DNA of 64,000 nt from Maribacter caenipelagi (GTDB lineage Bacteria; Bacteroidota; Bacteroidia; Flavobacteriales; Flavobacteriaceae), in the NCBI RefSeq assembly GCF_004364175.1, contig NZ_SNZW01000016.1:281133-345132 (forward strand). Reading direction: 5' to 3'. Shown here in pieces: positions 54,598-63,190 of this stretch. The first letter of the stretch is position 1. Every line of letters begins with the position of its first letter. Under the pieces are notes generated by a model. The model did not search any database, was not told the origin of the DNA, and saw nothing but the letters and a program-made list of their open reading frames with translations. The position numbers and the translations under genes were made by a program.

Positions 54598-56100
54598 ATG
54601 AAAACCGTAAAACAAATAGCCCTAACTGCACTGTTGTTTATTAGCTTCACTGGTATAGCACAGCAGAAGAATGAATTGTTGGATCGTAAATTTTGGAAAA
54701 GTAACCCCGATGTTGCTGCCGTAAAGCAAAAAATTGCCGAAGGTAACGATCCATCTGCATTAGACAACAACTCTTTTGATGCCACGACATTGGCAATTAC
54801 CACTAAACAAGATACCGAAGTAATTAAGTATTTATTATCTCTTGAAGGTAACGGGGTAGATAAAAAAACTCACGACAGCCGTATTTATTTACATTGGGCC
54901 AGTTACTCTGGCGATGCCGAATTAGTTCAATATTTATTGGACAACGGTGCTTCGGTTACGGCTTTAGATAGTCACCGTTTTACACCACTTGCTTTTGGTG
55001 CAAATGCGGGACTAACAAACCCTACGGTTTATAACGCCTTTGAAAAAAAAGGCGTGAATTTGGCTGACGAGAAAAATGACCATGGGGCTAATGTATTACT
55101 ACTTGCTTCAGCATCGTTAAAAAGCGAAAAAGAATTAGATTTCTTTTTAAGTAAGGGTCTTGCCCTTGATAGTAAGGATAATGACGGTAACGGAATTTTC
55201 AATTACACTTCTAAAAAAGGAAATATCGATTTTTTGAAATTGCTTGTTGAAAGGGGAGTTGATTATAAATCTTTGAACAACAATGGTGGTAATGCCTTTA
55301 TGTTTGCTTCTCAAGGCGGACGCGGATTCAGCAATGGTCTACCGGTTTATACCTATTTAAAAGGTTTAGGGTTAGAACCTAATATTATAGAAAAAAATGG
55401 AAGCACCCCTTTACACCGTTTAGCTTATGGTACTAAAGATGCTGCCATTATTGAGCTTTTCTTAAATGCTGGTGCAGATGTAAACCAGGCAGATGAAAAG
55501 GGGAACACTCCGTTCTTGAACGCTGCTGCGAGAAACGAGCTTGCTATGGTTCAATTATTGGCAAAAGATGTAGCCGATGTTAATGTTGCTAACAATAGTG
55601 GTGAAACTGCGCTTATGCTTGCAACTCATGACAATTCAGCAGATGTAGTAGCATTTTTAATAGAGAAAGGTGCAGATATCAATGCGAAAGATGCTACCGG
55701 AAATACTGCGGCTTTTTTCTTGGCAGATTCATTTAGCAAAAGAAATGCAGCTGCTTTTGATGCTAAATTGGCTTTGTTGAAGTCTAAAGGATTAAAATTT
55801 AATACTGTTCAAGGCGAAGGGAACACCTTGTACCACGTTGCAGCTAAGAAAAATGACCTTGAGTTATTGAAAAAGGTATCTGATTTCAATATCGATATCA
55901 ATGCTAAAAACGATGAAGGGATAACGGCATTGCATTTGGCGGCTATGAAAGCAGAGAATGATAAGTTACTTAAATTCTTGTTAGCTAAAGGTGCAGACGC
56001 AAAGAGTACAACTGATTTTGAAGAAACGGTGTACGATTTGGCAAGTGAGAATGAAGTGTTGCAGAAAGAGAACACATCGCTAGATTTCTTAAAGCAATAA
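54598..56100 (+). CDS. Secreted ankyrin-repeat protein
   Basis: I start at the ATG at 54598, which gives a clean signal peptide (KTVKQIALTALLFISFTGIAQ); an upstream frame to 54538 lacks one. The remaining ~480 residues are about a dozen ankyrin repeats, for example LHWASYSGDAELVQYLLDNGASV, TPLHRLAYGTKDAAIIELFL and TALMLATHDNSADVVAFLIEKGADIN. The protein should lie in the periplasm and act as a binding scaffold. It is followed after 52 bp by a DUF2271 gene and then a PepSY-flavodoxin reductase gene; this trio suggests a shared redox or iron role, by inference. Confidence 0.9.
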   Translation: MKTVKQIALTALLFISFTGIAQQKNELLDRKFWKSNPDVAAVKQKIAEGNDPSALDNNSFDATTLAITTKQDTEVIKYLLSLEGNGVDKKTHDSRIYLHWASYSGDAELVQYLLDNGASVTALDSHRFTPLAFGANAGLTNPTVYNAFEKKGVNLADEKNDHGANVLLLASASLKSEKELDFFLSKGLALDSKDNDGNGIFNYTSKKGNIDFLKLLVERGVDYKSLNNNGGNAFMFASQGGRGFSNGLPVYTYLKGLGLEPNIIEKNGSTPLHRLAYGTKDAAIIELFLNAGADVNQADEKGNTPFLNAAARNELAMVQLLAKDVADVNVANNSGETALMLATHDNSADVVAFLIEKGADINAKDATGNTAAFFLADSFSKRNAAAFDAKLALLKSKGLKFNTVQGEGNTLYHVAAKKNDLELLKKVSDFNIDINAKNDEGITALHLAAMKAENDKLLKFLLAKGADAKSTTDFEETVYDLASENEVLQKENTSLDFLKQ

Positions 56101-56152
56101 CTTAATTAACCGATAATTATACATATTTATTAGATTACAAACTTATATATAG

Positions 56153-56638
56153 ATGAAAAGATTTTTAAAATACATTCCGGCAGTGCTATTGGTCTGGGCT
56201 TTGTTAACAGCATTTACTCCGGTAGATAAAACTCCTGTAAAGTGTCTTATTCAATTAACAAATTATTCTGGCGAAGGTGCTTACTTGATCGTATCTATTG
56301 TTGATGCCGATAATGAGTATGTAGAGACCATATACGTTCAAGGTAAAGACAGCGAGTGGTACAGTGAAATTACCGAATGGTGGAAATTTTATGGAAAAAA
56401 TCGTCCAAATATAGATGCTATTTCTGGTGAGACCATTAGTGGTGGAGAACGCGCATTGAATGTTTTGCAAATTCCTACGGATAAGATAGATAAAGGATAT
56501 AGCCTTCGTTTTGAAACTTCTGTTGAAGATCAAGGGTATTATGCAGATGATATTCAATTTCCGTTGACCACAGCGAACTTAACAACAAAGGTAGAGGGTA
56601 AAGGATTCATTCGTTACGTACGTATGCTACCTCAGTAA
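56153..56638 (+). CDS. DUF2271 periplasmic protein
   Basis: The 161-residue protein has a signal peptide (LKYIPAVLLVWALLTAFTPV) and the DUF2271 pattern: CLIQLTNYSGEGAYLIVSIVDADN, WYSEITEWWKFYGK, IDAISGETISGGERA and YSLRFETSVEDQGYYADDI. The molecular role is unknown. It lies 52 bp after the ankyrin-protein gene, so they are likely cotranscribed; the next gene is 348 bp further. Confidence 0.85.
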   Translation: MKRFLKYIPAVLLVWALLTAFTPVDKTPVKCLIQLTNYSGEGAYLIVSIVDADNEYVETIYVQGKDSEWYSEITEWWKFYGKNRPNIDAISGETISGGERALNVLQIPTDKIDKGYSLRFETSVEDQGYYADDIQFPLTTANLTTKVEGKGFIRYVRMLPQ

Positions 56639-56655
56639 TAGCTTTAAATTGAAAA

Positions 56656-56782
56656 CGTCATTGCGAGGAGCTTTTTCGCGACGAAGCAATCTGTTGAAAA
56701 GTGGCAATATTTAAGTTTAAGGTTACCATTTAGCAGAATGACGTCTTTGCGATGAGCTTTTTCACGACAAAGCAATCTGTTG
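56656..56782. repeat. Two copies of the CATTGCGAGGAGC-type dispersed repeat
   Basis: Copies at 56656-56696 and 56742-56782 share the frame CGTCxTTGCGAxGAGCTTTTT, then CRCGACRAAGCAATCTGTTG. A third is at 59188-59221. This is a well-known intergenic repeat type in many bacterial genomes. The 348-bp gap 56639-56986 holds these two copies and the palindrome at 56805-56879. Confidence 0.85.
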
Positions 56783-56804
56783 AGTAGAGTCAGTATGTTA
56801 ACGT

Positions 56805-56879
56805 GTCACATTAAGCGCAGTCAAAATTCAAGGTTTGCGAGATACTAACTTAAGAGTTCTCTACTGCGCTCAATGTGAC
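56805..56879. repeat. Long inverted repeat GTCACATTAAGCGCAGT / ACTGCGCTCAATGTGAC
   Basis: The 17-bp arms (56805-56821 and 56863-56879) are complementary with one mismatch and enclose a 41-bp loop. This GTCACATTGAGCGCAGTC type is common between flavobacterial genes and is probably a MITE- or REP-like element. Confidence 0.8.
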
Positions 56880-56986
56880 GTAGGTGTGTTTATTTTTACA
56901 ATCACAATCAATCTTCCAGAATGTCTTAGTACAGGTGTTCTGGAAGTTTTTAAATAATATAAGGTTACATAATTACATTACTTCGT

Positions 56987-59182
56987 ATGACAATTTCTAT
57001 TTGGCGCTATAGTCATCTTACCCTCGCTCTGGTTTCTTCGTTATTCTTAATAGTGGCTTCGGTTACTGGAATAATTTTAGCGGTTGAACCCATTTCTCAC
57101 CAAACAAAAGGCTATGCAGTAGAAAATTTAGAAGAGGTTTCATTGGCTACTACAATTGATGCTTTAAAGAATACTTATGACGAAGTGTTGGGCCTAGAAG
57201 TAGAATCGTCAGGGTTCGTAAAGGCTTCGGTACTGACGATGGATATGGAAACCTTAGATGTATATGTGAATCCCATAACTGGTAAACAGTTGGGTGAAGT
57301 GGAAGAGCGCCCGTCAATTTATACCTTTGCGACTAATGTACATAGGTCTTTGTTTTTAAAAAGTATAGGTCGATTCTTTGTTGGTCTTATTTCACTACTC
57401 TTGGCTATTATTGCTATTACAGGTTTGGTTTTGTTAGCTAGGCGCCAAGGAGGATTCTTGAAATTATTCTCAAAAGTTCAGAAAGATTATTTTGAATTAC
57501 GATACCATGTGGTGTTGAGTCGTTGGTTCTTTATTCCTATTATAATTCTTGCCGTAACAGGGGTTTATTTGTCTGCCGAAAAGTTTAATCTTTTGCCAGA
57601 TGCAATTGTTGAAAAACAAGAAGTTGTAGTCAATGAAAATGCCAAGGCGTATGACGACATAAAAGAAGTGCCCTTTTTTAAGGAAACTACATTAGCAGCT
57701 GTTCGACAAGTTGAATTTCCTTTTTCAGATGATCCAGAAGAATACTACTTAATTGCTTTGCAGGATAGGGAAGTAGCCGTGAATCAGCTAACTGGAGCCA
57801 TAGTGCATAGTGGAGATTACCCTTTTGTGACATTGGCATCGCGTTTGAGCTTGGTATTGCACACGGGCGAAGGCAATGTTATTTGGTCCATCATATTATT
57901 GCTTGCCAGTGCATCTATTTTGTTTTTTATGTATTCTGGCTTCGTAATGACCTTGAAGCGTAGAAAAAAAGGAGAACGAATTACCCAATTATTAGACAAA
58001 GATGAATGTGAGTATATAATCTTAGTAGGGTCGGAGAGTGGTACTGCATTCGATTTTGCACAACGATTTTATAATGGATTAACACAGGTTGGTAAGAAGG
58101 TCTATTTAACTGAGCTTAATACATATACCGCCTACGAGAAAGCAAAAAATATACTAGTATTTACATCAACCTACGGAGAAGGAGAGCCGCCAACGAATGC
58201 TCGAAAATTTCCAGCACTATTTTCGACCATACAACAGCCGAATAAAATTGACTTTTCGGTTATTGGTTTAGGGTCGTTAGATTATCCAGATTACTGTAAG
58301 TTCGCTATTGAACTAGATAATCAGATAGCATCGGCAAAGAATTTTCAACAGCAGTTGCCACTTTTTAAAATTAATAACTCCGATTTTGATTCTTTTGAAC
58401 TGTGGATGATTCAATTTTCTGCTAAAGTCGGATTTACAATTCCCCTAGAAAGACCACTCGTTAAGAAAAAGAAATATAAGAAAGTAGATTTCGAAGTTGT
58501 TGAACGAACAGAATTGAATTGTGATGATACTTTTCTGTTGAGATTGAAACCTAAATCTAAGATTGTTTTTACATCGGGAGATCTGTTAGCTATTTTTCCG
58601 AATGCAGATGATACGGTTCGTCAATATTCCGTAGCTCGAATTGAAGATGAAATTTTATTGAGTATTAAAAAACATAAACTAGGAAGAGGTTCTAATTTTC
58701 TCTTCGGGTTAAAAGTTGGTGAAACTATAAAAGCAGCCATAGACCGAAACGAACATTTCCATTTTCCGGAAAAATCAAAGAATTCAATTTTCATCTCAAA
58801 TGGCACCGGCATAGCTCCGTTCTTAGGGATGATCTCAGAGCATACAACTCAGAATATATCGATGTTCTGGGGAGGGCGATCAGAGGCTTCTATGTCGATT
58901 TATAATTCTGTTTTACAAAAATCAGGAGCATTCAATGAAAATATTAATGTATTCGCCACCTTCTCTCGAGAAGGAAAAAAGCAATATGTTCAAGATGTCA
59001 TTTTAGAGCAAAAAGATTTGGTTTTGGAAACCATCACCCAAGGTGGTACAATTATGATCTGTGGTTCATTAGCCATGCAACATAATGTTCTCGACATAAT
59101 AGAAATAATATTAAAAGGAAACCAAACCATCACTTTCGAAGCCTTTGAAAAAAGTAATCAGCTAAAAACGGATTGTTATTAA
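56987..59182 (+). CDS. PepSY-membrane / flavodoxin / ferredoxin-reductase fusion
   Basis: The 731-residue protein has an N-terminal PepSY-associated membrane part with about four helices (LTLALVSSLFLIVASVTGIIL; GLISLLLAIIAITGLVLLARR; WFFIPIIILAVTGVYLSA; VIWSIILLLASASILFFMYSGFV) and candidate haem His residues. A flavodoxin domain (LVGSESGTAFDFAQRF, STYGEGEPP) follows, then a sulfite-reductase-like FAD/NADPH part (RQYSVARIED, GRGSNFLFGL, ISNGTGIAPFLGM, MICGSLAMQ). It should pass NADPH electrons through flavins to the membrane part, as in ferric or siderophore reductases. The acceptor is inferred. Confidence 0.87.
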   Translation: MTISIWRYSHLTLALVSSLFLIVASVTGIILAVEPISHQTKGYAVENLEEVSLATTIDALKNTYDEVLGLEVESSGFVKASVLTMDMETLDVYVNPITGKQLGEVEERPSIYTFATNVHRSLFLKSIGRFFVGLISLLLAIIAITGLVLLARRQGGFLKLFSKVQKDYFELRYHVVLSRWFFIPIIILAVTGVYLSAEKFNLLPDAIVEKQEVVVNENAKAYDDIKEVPFFKETTLAAVRQVEFPFSDDPEEYYLIALQDREVAVNQLTGAIVHSGDYPFVTLASRLSLVLHTGEGNVIWSIILLLASASILFFMYSGFVMTLKRRKKGERITQLLDKDECEYIILVGSESGTAFDFAQRFYNGLTQVGKKVYLTELNTYTAYEKAKNILVFTSTYGEGEPPTNARKFPALFSTIQQPNKIDFSVIGLGSLDYPDYCKFAIELDNQIASAKNFQQQLPLFKINNSDFDSFELWMIQFSAKVGFTIPLERPLVKKKKYKKVDFEVVERTELNCDDTFLLRLKPKSKIVFTSGDLLAIFPNADDTVRQYSVARIEDEILLSIKKHKLGRGSNFLFGLKVGETIKAAIDRNEHFHFPEKSKNSIFISNGTGIAPFLGMISEHTTQNISMFWGGRSEASMSIYNSVLQKSGAFNENINVFATFSREGKKQYVQDVILEQKDLVLETITQGGTIMICGSLAMQHNVLDIIEIILKGNQTITFEAFEKSNQLKTDCY

Positions 59183-59187
59183 ACGAA

Positions 59188-59287
59188 ATTGCGAGGAGCT
59201 TTTTCGCAACGAAGCAATCTGCCGAATTTCTACACCAAGTGAGTTTTAGTTTATCAAAAACAGATTACTTCACTACGTACGTAATGA
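59188..59287. repeat. MITE-like element with inverted arms
   Basis: The left arm ATTGCGAGGAGCTTTTT...GAAGCAATCTG (59188-59221) and the right arm CAGATTACTTCACTACG...AATGACG (59265-59287) are related in inverted orientation. It sits between two converging genes and could also terminate transcription. Confidence 0.75.
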
Positions 59288-59290
59288 CGG

Positions 59291-61258
59291 TTAACTCCAC
59301 TGCATTTTCTGCAATCGTACCGCATTCAAAATCGCCAATAGCGCAACACCCACATCGGCAAAAACTGCTTCCCACATGGTTGCTAGTCCGCCGGCGCCCA
59401 ATGCTAGAACAATAAGTTTTACTCCGAATGCCAAGGCAATATTCTGCCAAACAATTTTTCGTGTCGAATTTCCGATTTTAATAGCCGTGGCAATTTTAGA
59501 AGGTTGGTCGTTCTGTATAATGACGTCGGCAGTTTCAATGGCAACATCACTGCCTAATCCGCCCATGGCAATACCGACATCACTAATGGCAAGTACGGGA
59601 GCATCATTGATTCCGTCACCCACAAAAGCAATTTTGGTATTCGGTAGTTTCTTGAGTTTTTCAATCTCTTCCAGCTTTTCTTCTGGTAGTAATCCGCCTT
59701 TTGCCCAATCGATTCCCAATTGCTGTGCTACTTGTTGGGTGATGGAATTTTTATCGCCAGAGAGCATAATAATTTTATCAATTCCCGATTTACGAATATT
59801 TGCAATGGCTTCTAGGGCATCGTCTTTTAATTCATCGGCAATGGTAACATAACCAGCGAATTTTCCATCGATAGCCATCATTACAATAGATTCTACAATG
59901 CTGTCGGTCTCTGATGGAACATTGATTTGATTCGCAGTCATCAGCGCTTTATTGCCGACCAAAATCGATTTTTGATTAACTGTTCCTTGTAGTCCCTTAC
60001 CGGCAATTTCGATGACATCTGTTGCTTTAAACTTTTTTCCTTCAGTCTTATATTCTAAAATTGCCTTAGCGATAGGATGTGTAGATTGTGATTCTATAGC
60101 GATCAAGTACTTCATGAAATCTGCCTCGGTAAAGATCTGATCTTTAACAAGATCCTTAATTTTAAAAACACCCTTGGTAACGGTGCCTGTTTTGTCCAGA
60201 ACCACTGTATTTACTTTGGTCATGGTGTCTAAAAAAGATGCGCCTTTAAAAAGAATTCCGTTACGTGATGCAGCTCCTAATCCGCCAAAATATCCTAACG
60301 GAATTGAAATAACTAAAGCACACGGACAAGAAATTACAAGGAATATTAAAGCACGATATAGCCAATCTTGAAAGACATAATTCTCCGTAAAAAAGTAGGG
60401 TAGAATAGTCAATGCAATAGCCAGATAAGTAACAATTGGAGTATATACCTTCGCGAATTTTCTAATAAAGAGTTCAGTCTTCGATTTTCTAGCTGTGGCA
60501 TTCTGCACCATATCTAGAATACGGGCAATAGAACTGTCCTTAAAAATTTTTGTGGTTTTAATTTCAATTACTCCGTCTAAATTGATACTGCCTGAGTATA
60601 TAGGTTCTCCTTTTTTAAGGGTATTTGGCTTGCTTTCTCCTGTTAAGGCAGCTGTATTGAATGACCCTTTTTCTGAGAGTAATATTCCGTCTAGCGGCAC
60701 TTTTTCGCCTACTCTTACTTGTATGATTTCTCCAATTTTGACCTCTTCTGGTGAGACTGAAATAAAGTTATGATCTCGGAAAACCAAGGCTTGATCCGGT
60801 CGTAGATCAAGTAAAGCTTTAATATTGCTTTTAGCACGCTGAACCGCAGCACTTTGAAAAATTTCACCCACTGCGTAGAAGACCATTACCGCCACACCTT
60901 CTGGATATTCGCCAATACCGAATGCCCCGATCGTGGCAATGCCCATTAAAAAGAATTCTGTAAAGAAATTTCCTTTTTTGATGCTTTCCCAACCTTCTTT
61001 TAAAACTGGCAAGCCAACGGGAATATATGTCGCGATATACCAAGCTAAACGTATGTAGTTTTTGAAGAATGGTACTGCATTAAAATAATCTAAGGTAATA
61101 CCAATGACCAGCATGATAAAACTGATAATTGCCGTTACGTATAATTTAATACTGGTTGAAGGTGCAGCTGTTTCGTGTGTATGTTCTTCGTCGCTACAAT
61201 GAGCGCAAGTACTTTGGGGTGTTGTAAAGGCTTTTAAATCTATTTTCTTCTTCTTCAT
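59291..61258 (-). CDS. P1B-type heavy-metal-transporting ATPase
   Basis: I use the ATG at 61258 (655 residues); a TTG at 61291 is an alternative. No HMA domain is present, but the N-terminus has a Cys/His cluster (CAHCSDEEHTHE). The P1B features are complete: TGES, the CPC motif in SCPCALVISIPLGY, DKTGTVTKG, ATP-binding ESQSTHPIAKA, GDGINDAP and a closing membrane pair. The pattern fits Zn/Cd/Pb/Co exporters. It lies 44 bp after the Fur-family gene, probably its regulator. Confidence 0.92.
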   Translation of the reverse strand: MKKKKIDLKAFTTPQSTCAHCSDEEHTHETAAPSTSIKLYVTAIISFIMLVIGITLDYFNAVPFFKNYIRLAWYIATYIPVGLPVLKEGWESIKKGNFFTEFFLMGIATIGAFGIGEYPEGVAVMVFYAVGEIFQSAAVQRAKSNIKALLDLRPDQALVFRDHNFISVSPEEVKIGEIIQVRVGEKVPLDGILLSEKGSFNTAALTGESKPNTLKKGEPIYSGSINLDGVIEIKTTKIFKDSSIARILDMVQNATARKSKTELFIRKFAKVYTPIVTYLAIALTILPYFFTENYVFQDWLYRALIFLVISCPCALVISIPLGYFGGLGAASRNGILFKGASFLDTMTKVNTVVLDKTGTVTKGVFKIKDLVKDQIFTEADFMKYLIAIESQSTHPIAKAILEYKTEGKKFKATDVIEIAGKGLQGTVNQKSILVGNKALMTANQINVPSETDSIVESIVMMAIDGKFAGYVTIADELKDDALEAIANIRKSGIDKIIMLSGDKNSITQQVAQQLGIDWAKGGLLPEEKLEEIEKLKKLPNTKIAFVGDGINDAPVLAISDVGIAMGGLGSDVAIETADVIIQNDQPSKIATAIKIGNSTRKIVWQNIALAFGVKLIVLALGAGGLATMWEAVFADVGVALLAILNAVRLQKMQWS

Positions 61259-61302
61259 AATACCTGCAAGGTCTGAAAAGAGATCGTGCAACAGAAGTGC
61301 AT

Positions 61303-61719
61303 TTAATGCTGGCTACACGAATCGCATATACCTTTAATGACCAAATTGGCATCTTCGGCAATATAACCTGCCGGTAGATTTATATGCGGAATTTTATGTT
61401 CGGTCAAACATACTGTTTTGTCGCAATGGCTACAATGAAAATGTAGATGTAGGTCTTGGTCTATTTCACAATTACAACCTGGCTGACATAATGCATATTT
61501 GGAAACATTTGTACCATCATCTATTTGATGAACAATACCTTTTTCTTCAAAGGTTTTTAATGTTCTGTACAACGTTGTTCGCTCAGCTTTCTCGAAAGCG
61601 TTCTCGATATCGGTAAGTGCGACCGCATTTTGCTTGCCTGCCATAAATTTGTAAATAAGTATGCGCATAGCAGTGGGGCGTACACTTTTTTTATCTAATT
61701 TTTTTTCTATTTCGGTCAT
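61303..61719 (-). CDS. Fur family metal-responsive regulator
   Basis: The 138-residue protein has the winged-helix start (VRPTAMRILIYKFM; AERTTLYRTLKTFEEKGIVHQI) and the metal sites HLHFHCSHCDKTVC and CDSCSQH, a structural Cys4 zinc site. Location directly before a P1B metal exporter suggests a zinc or related metal signal (Zur-like), but Fur or PerR behaviour cannot be excluded by eye. Confidence 0.9.
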   Translation of the reverse strand: MTEIEKKLDKKSVRPTAMRILIYKFMAGKQNAVALTDIENAFEKAERTTLYRTLKTFEEKGIVHQIDDGTNVSKYALCQPGCNCEIDQDLHLHFHCSHCDKTVCLTEHKIPHINLPAGYIAEDANLVIKGICDSCSQH

Positions 61720-62112
61720 GCAAAACGGAGTTTAAAAATTCTCTTAACACTAATGTAATCAATGTTTTAGAAGATTTCAACTTGAGAGGATCTTTAACTT
61801 TTAAATTATGCAGTTTGACCTAGTAAAAAGTACTTAGTTTTTGTTATAAAGTGCTGAAAGTTTGACAAATAACGTGTTGAAGATTGATTTTTTGAAAATA
61901 ACGATCGTCGATTATAAAATATGCAATCTATAATCTTTCTTTAGCTAAGAAATGATGATGTTTTATGTGTAGTTACTTGAATTTTAGTAATAATCAACTT
62001 GTTTTTTGTTGAAAGGTTAATGATCCTTCAGTCAGTAAGATAGCTAGTTTTAATTGCAGGTGATCTTTAACTTTTTAGCCTGTAATTCTTAAAATTTAAA
62101 TGTCTTGGAAAC
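61720..62112. other. 393-bp intergenic region, nothing clear
   Basis: The tract upstream of the Fur-family gene is AT-rich and must contain its promoter. No ORF, RNA or clear operator palindrome is seen. Confidence 0.5.
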
Positions 62113-63084
62113 CTATTCTACTTCGTATGCAATATGGAAGATTGCGTCGCCTTGATTCACGATCGGTGATTCGTTGATGCAAATTATATATCCGGTTTCT
62201 TTTGCTTTTATTTTCTTTTCAAAATACCCGAACGGACCAGAAATACTTCCTATTTCTTCTCCTTTTTTTACTGCTTGTCCAATTTTGATTGTAGGGTGAA
62301 ACATACCTGAATGTTTTGCTCGAACCCATTTAGAGGCATGAACCAATTTCGGAACTGTTTCTTTTAAGGCATAGTGAGAAAGTTCTTCTTCAAAATTTCG
62401 CATGCCTAGATGATGCATCATCCGCAGTGCACCAACAATACCTGTATCGGTTATTTCGCTATCAATATGAAGCGATTTTCCGCCTTCGTATAACAATACT
62501 TTTTTGTCAAGTTGATGTAACGTCTCACGAAACGATTTTTCTCTTCCGGCAGATTTAACAATGAATTCTGCACCAAAAACTTTGGCTAACGCCAACCCGT
62601 CTACATCATCACTGTCAATTCTAATCTGCGGAGCATTAAAACGGCTGTCACCACCTGTGTGATAATCTATACAGTAATCTATAACCGGAGCAATGTCTTT
62701 CACCAAATGATGTGCAAAACGGCTCGCTAAGGATCCTCTTAAGCTTCCGGGAAAAACTCTGTTCAAATCTCGACCGTCAGGAAATTGACGGGTCTGGTTC
62801 AAGAACCCGAATATGTTTACTACTGGAATACAAATAACCATACCACATTCTGGACGGTTGAATTTTTTGGAAACAATTTGTCTGACAATTTCTACACCGT
62901 TAATTTCATTACCGTGAATACCACCAGTAATCAATAGGGTAGGACCGTCTTTTTTACCACGCTGTACTATTACCGGAACTTCAATTTTGGTTCTGGTATG
63001 TAGTTTCGCGATATCTAAATTCAATTGGGCACCTTTGCCTTTCTGAATGGTTTCACCTAAAACTGTATATTTTTTATTAAACAT
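62113..63084 (-). CDS. Succinylglutamate desuccinylase/aspartoacylase family hydrolase
   Basis: The 323-residue protein has the zinc carboxypeptidase-like core: GGIHGNEINGVEIV (H-x-x-E), DGRDLNRVFPG, YCIDYHTGGDSR, and a Glu in VLLYEGGKSL. The C-terminal ~80 residues form a barrel-sandwich-like module (VKKGEEIGSISGPFGYFEKKIKAKETGYIIC). Family members deacylate N-acyl amino acids or related amides. It is not in an arginine-catabolic operon, so the substrate is open. Confidence 0.88.
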   Translation of the reverse strand: MFNKKYTVLGETIQKGKGAQLNLDIAKLHTRTKIEVPVIVQRGKKDGPTLLITGGIHGNEINGVEIVRQIVSKKFNRPECGMVICIPVVNIFGFLNQTRQFPDGRDLNRVFPGSLRGSLASRFAHHLVKDIAPVIDYCIDYHTGGDSRFNAPQIRIDSDDVDGLALAKVFGAEFIVKSAGREKSFRETLHQLDKKVLLYEGGKSLHIDSEITDTGIVGALRMMHHLGMRNFEEELSHYALKETVPKLVHASKWVRAKHSGMFHPTIKIGQAVKKGEEIGSISGPFGYFEKKIKAKETGYIICINESPIVNQGDAIFHIAYEVE

Positions 63085-63190
63085 CTCGTATTACCTATAT
63101 TAAGATTTCTACTATAACCTAAAAGGTTGCAGTTTGGTATATTTCAATCGGTAAAATTAGTGTTTAAAATTGCATTTAATTGGTGATTCT

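Noticed and set aside
59173-59450. Short frames on both strands at the end of the flavo-reductase gene
   Set aside because: They are formed by the MITE-like repeat and by the antisense of the metal ATPase.
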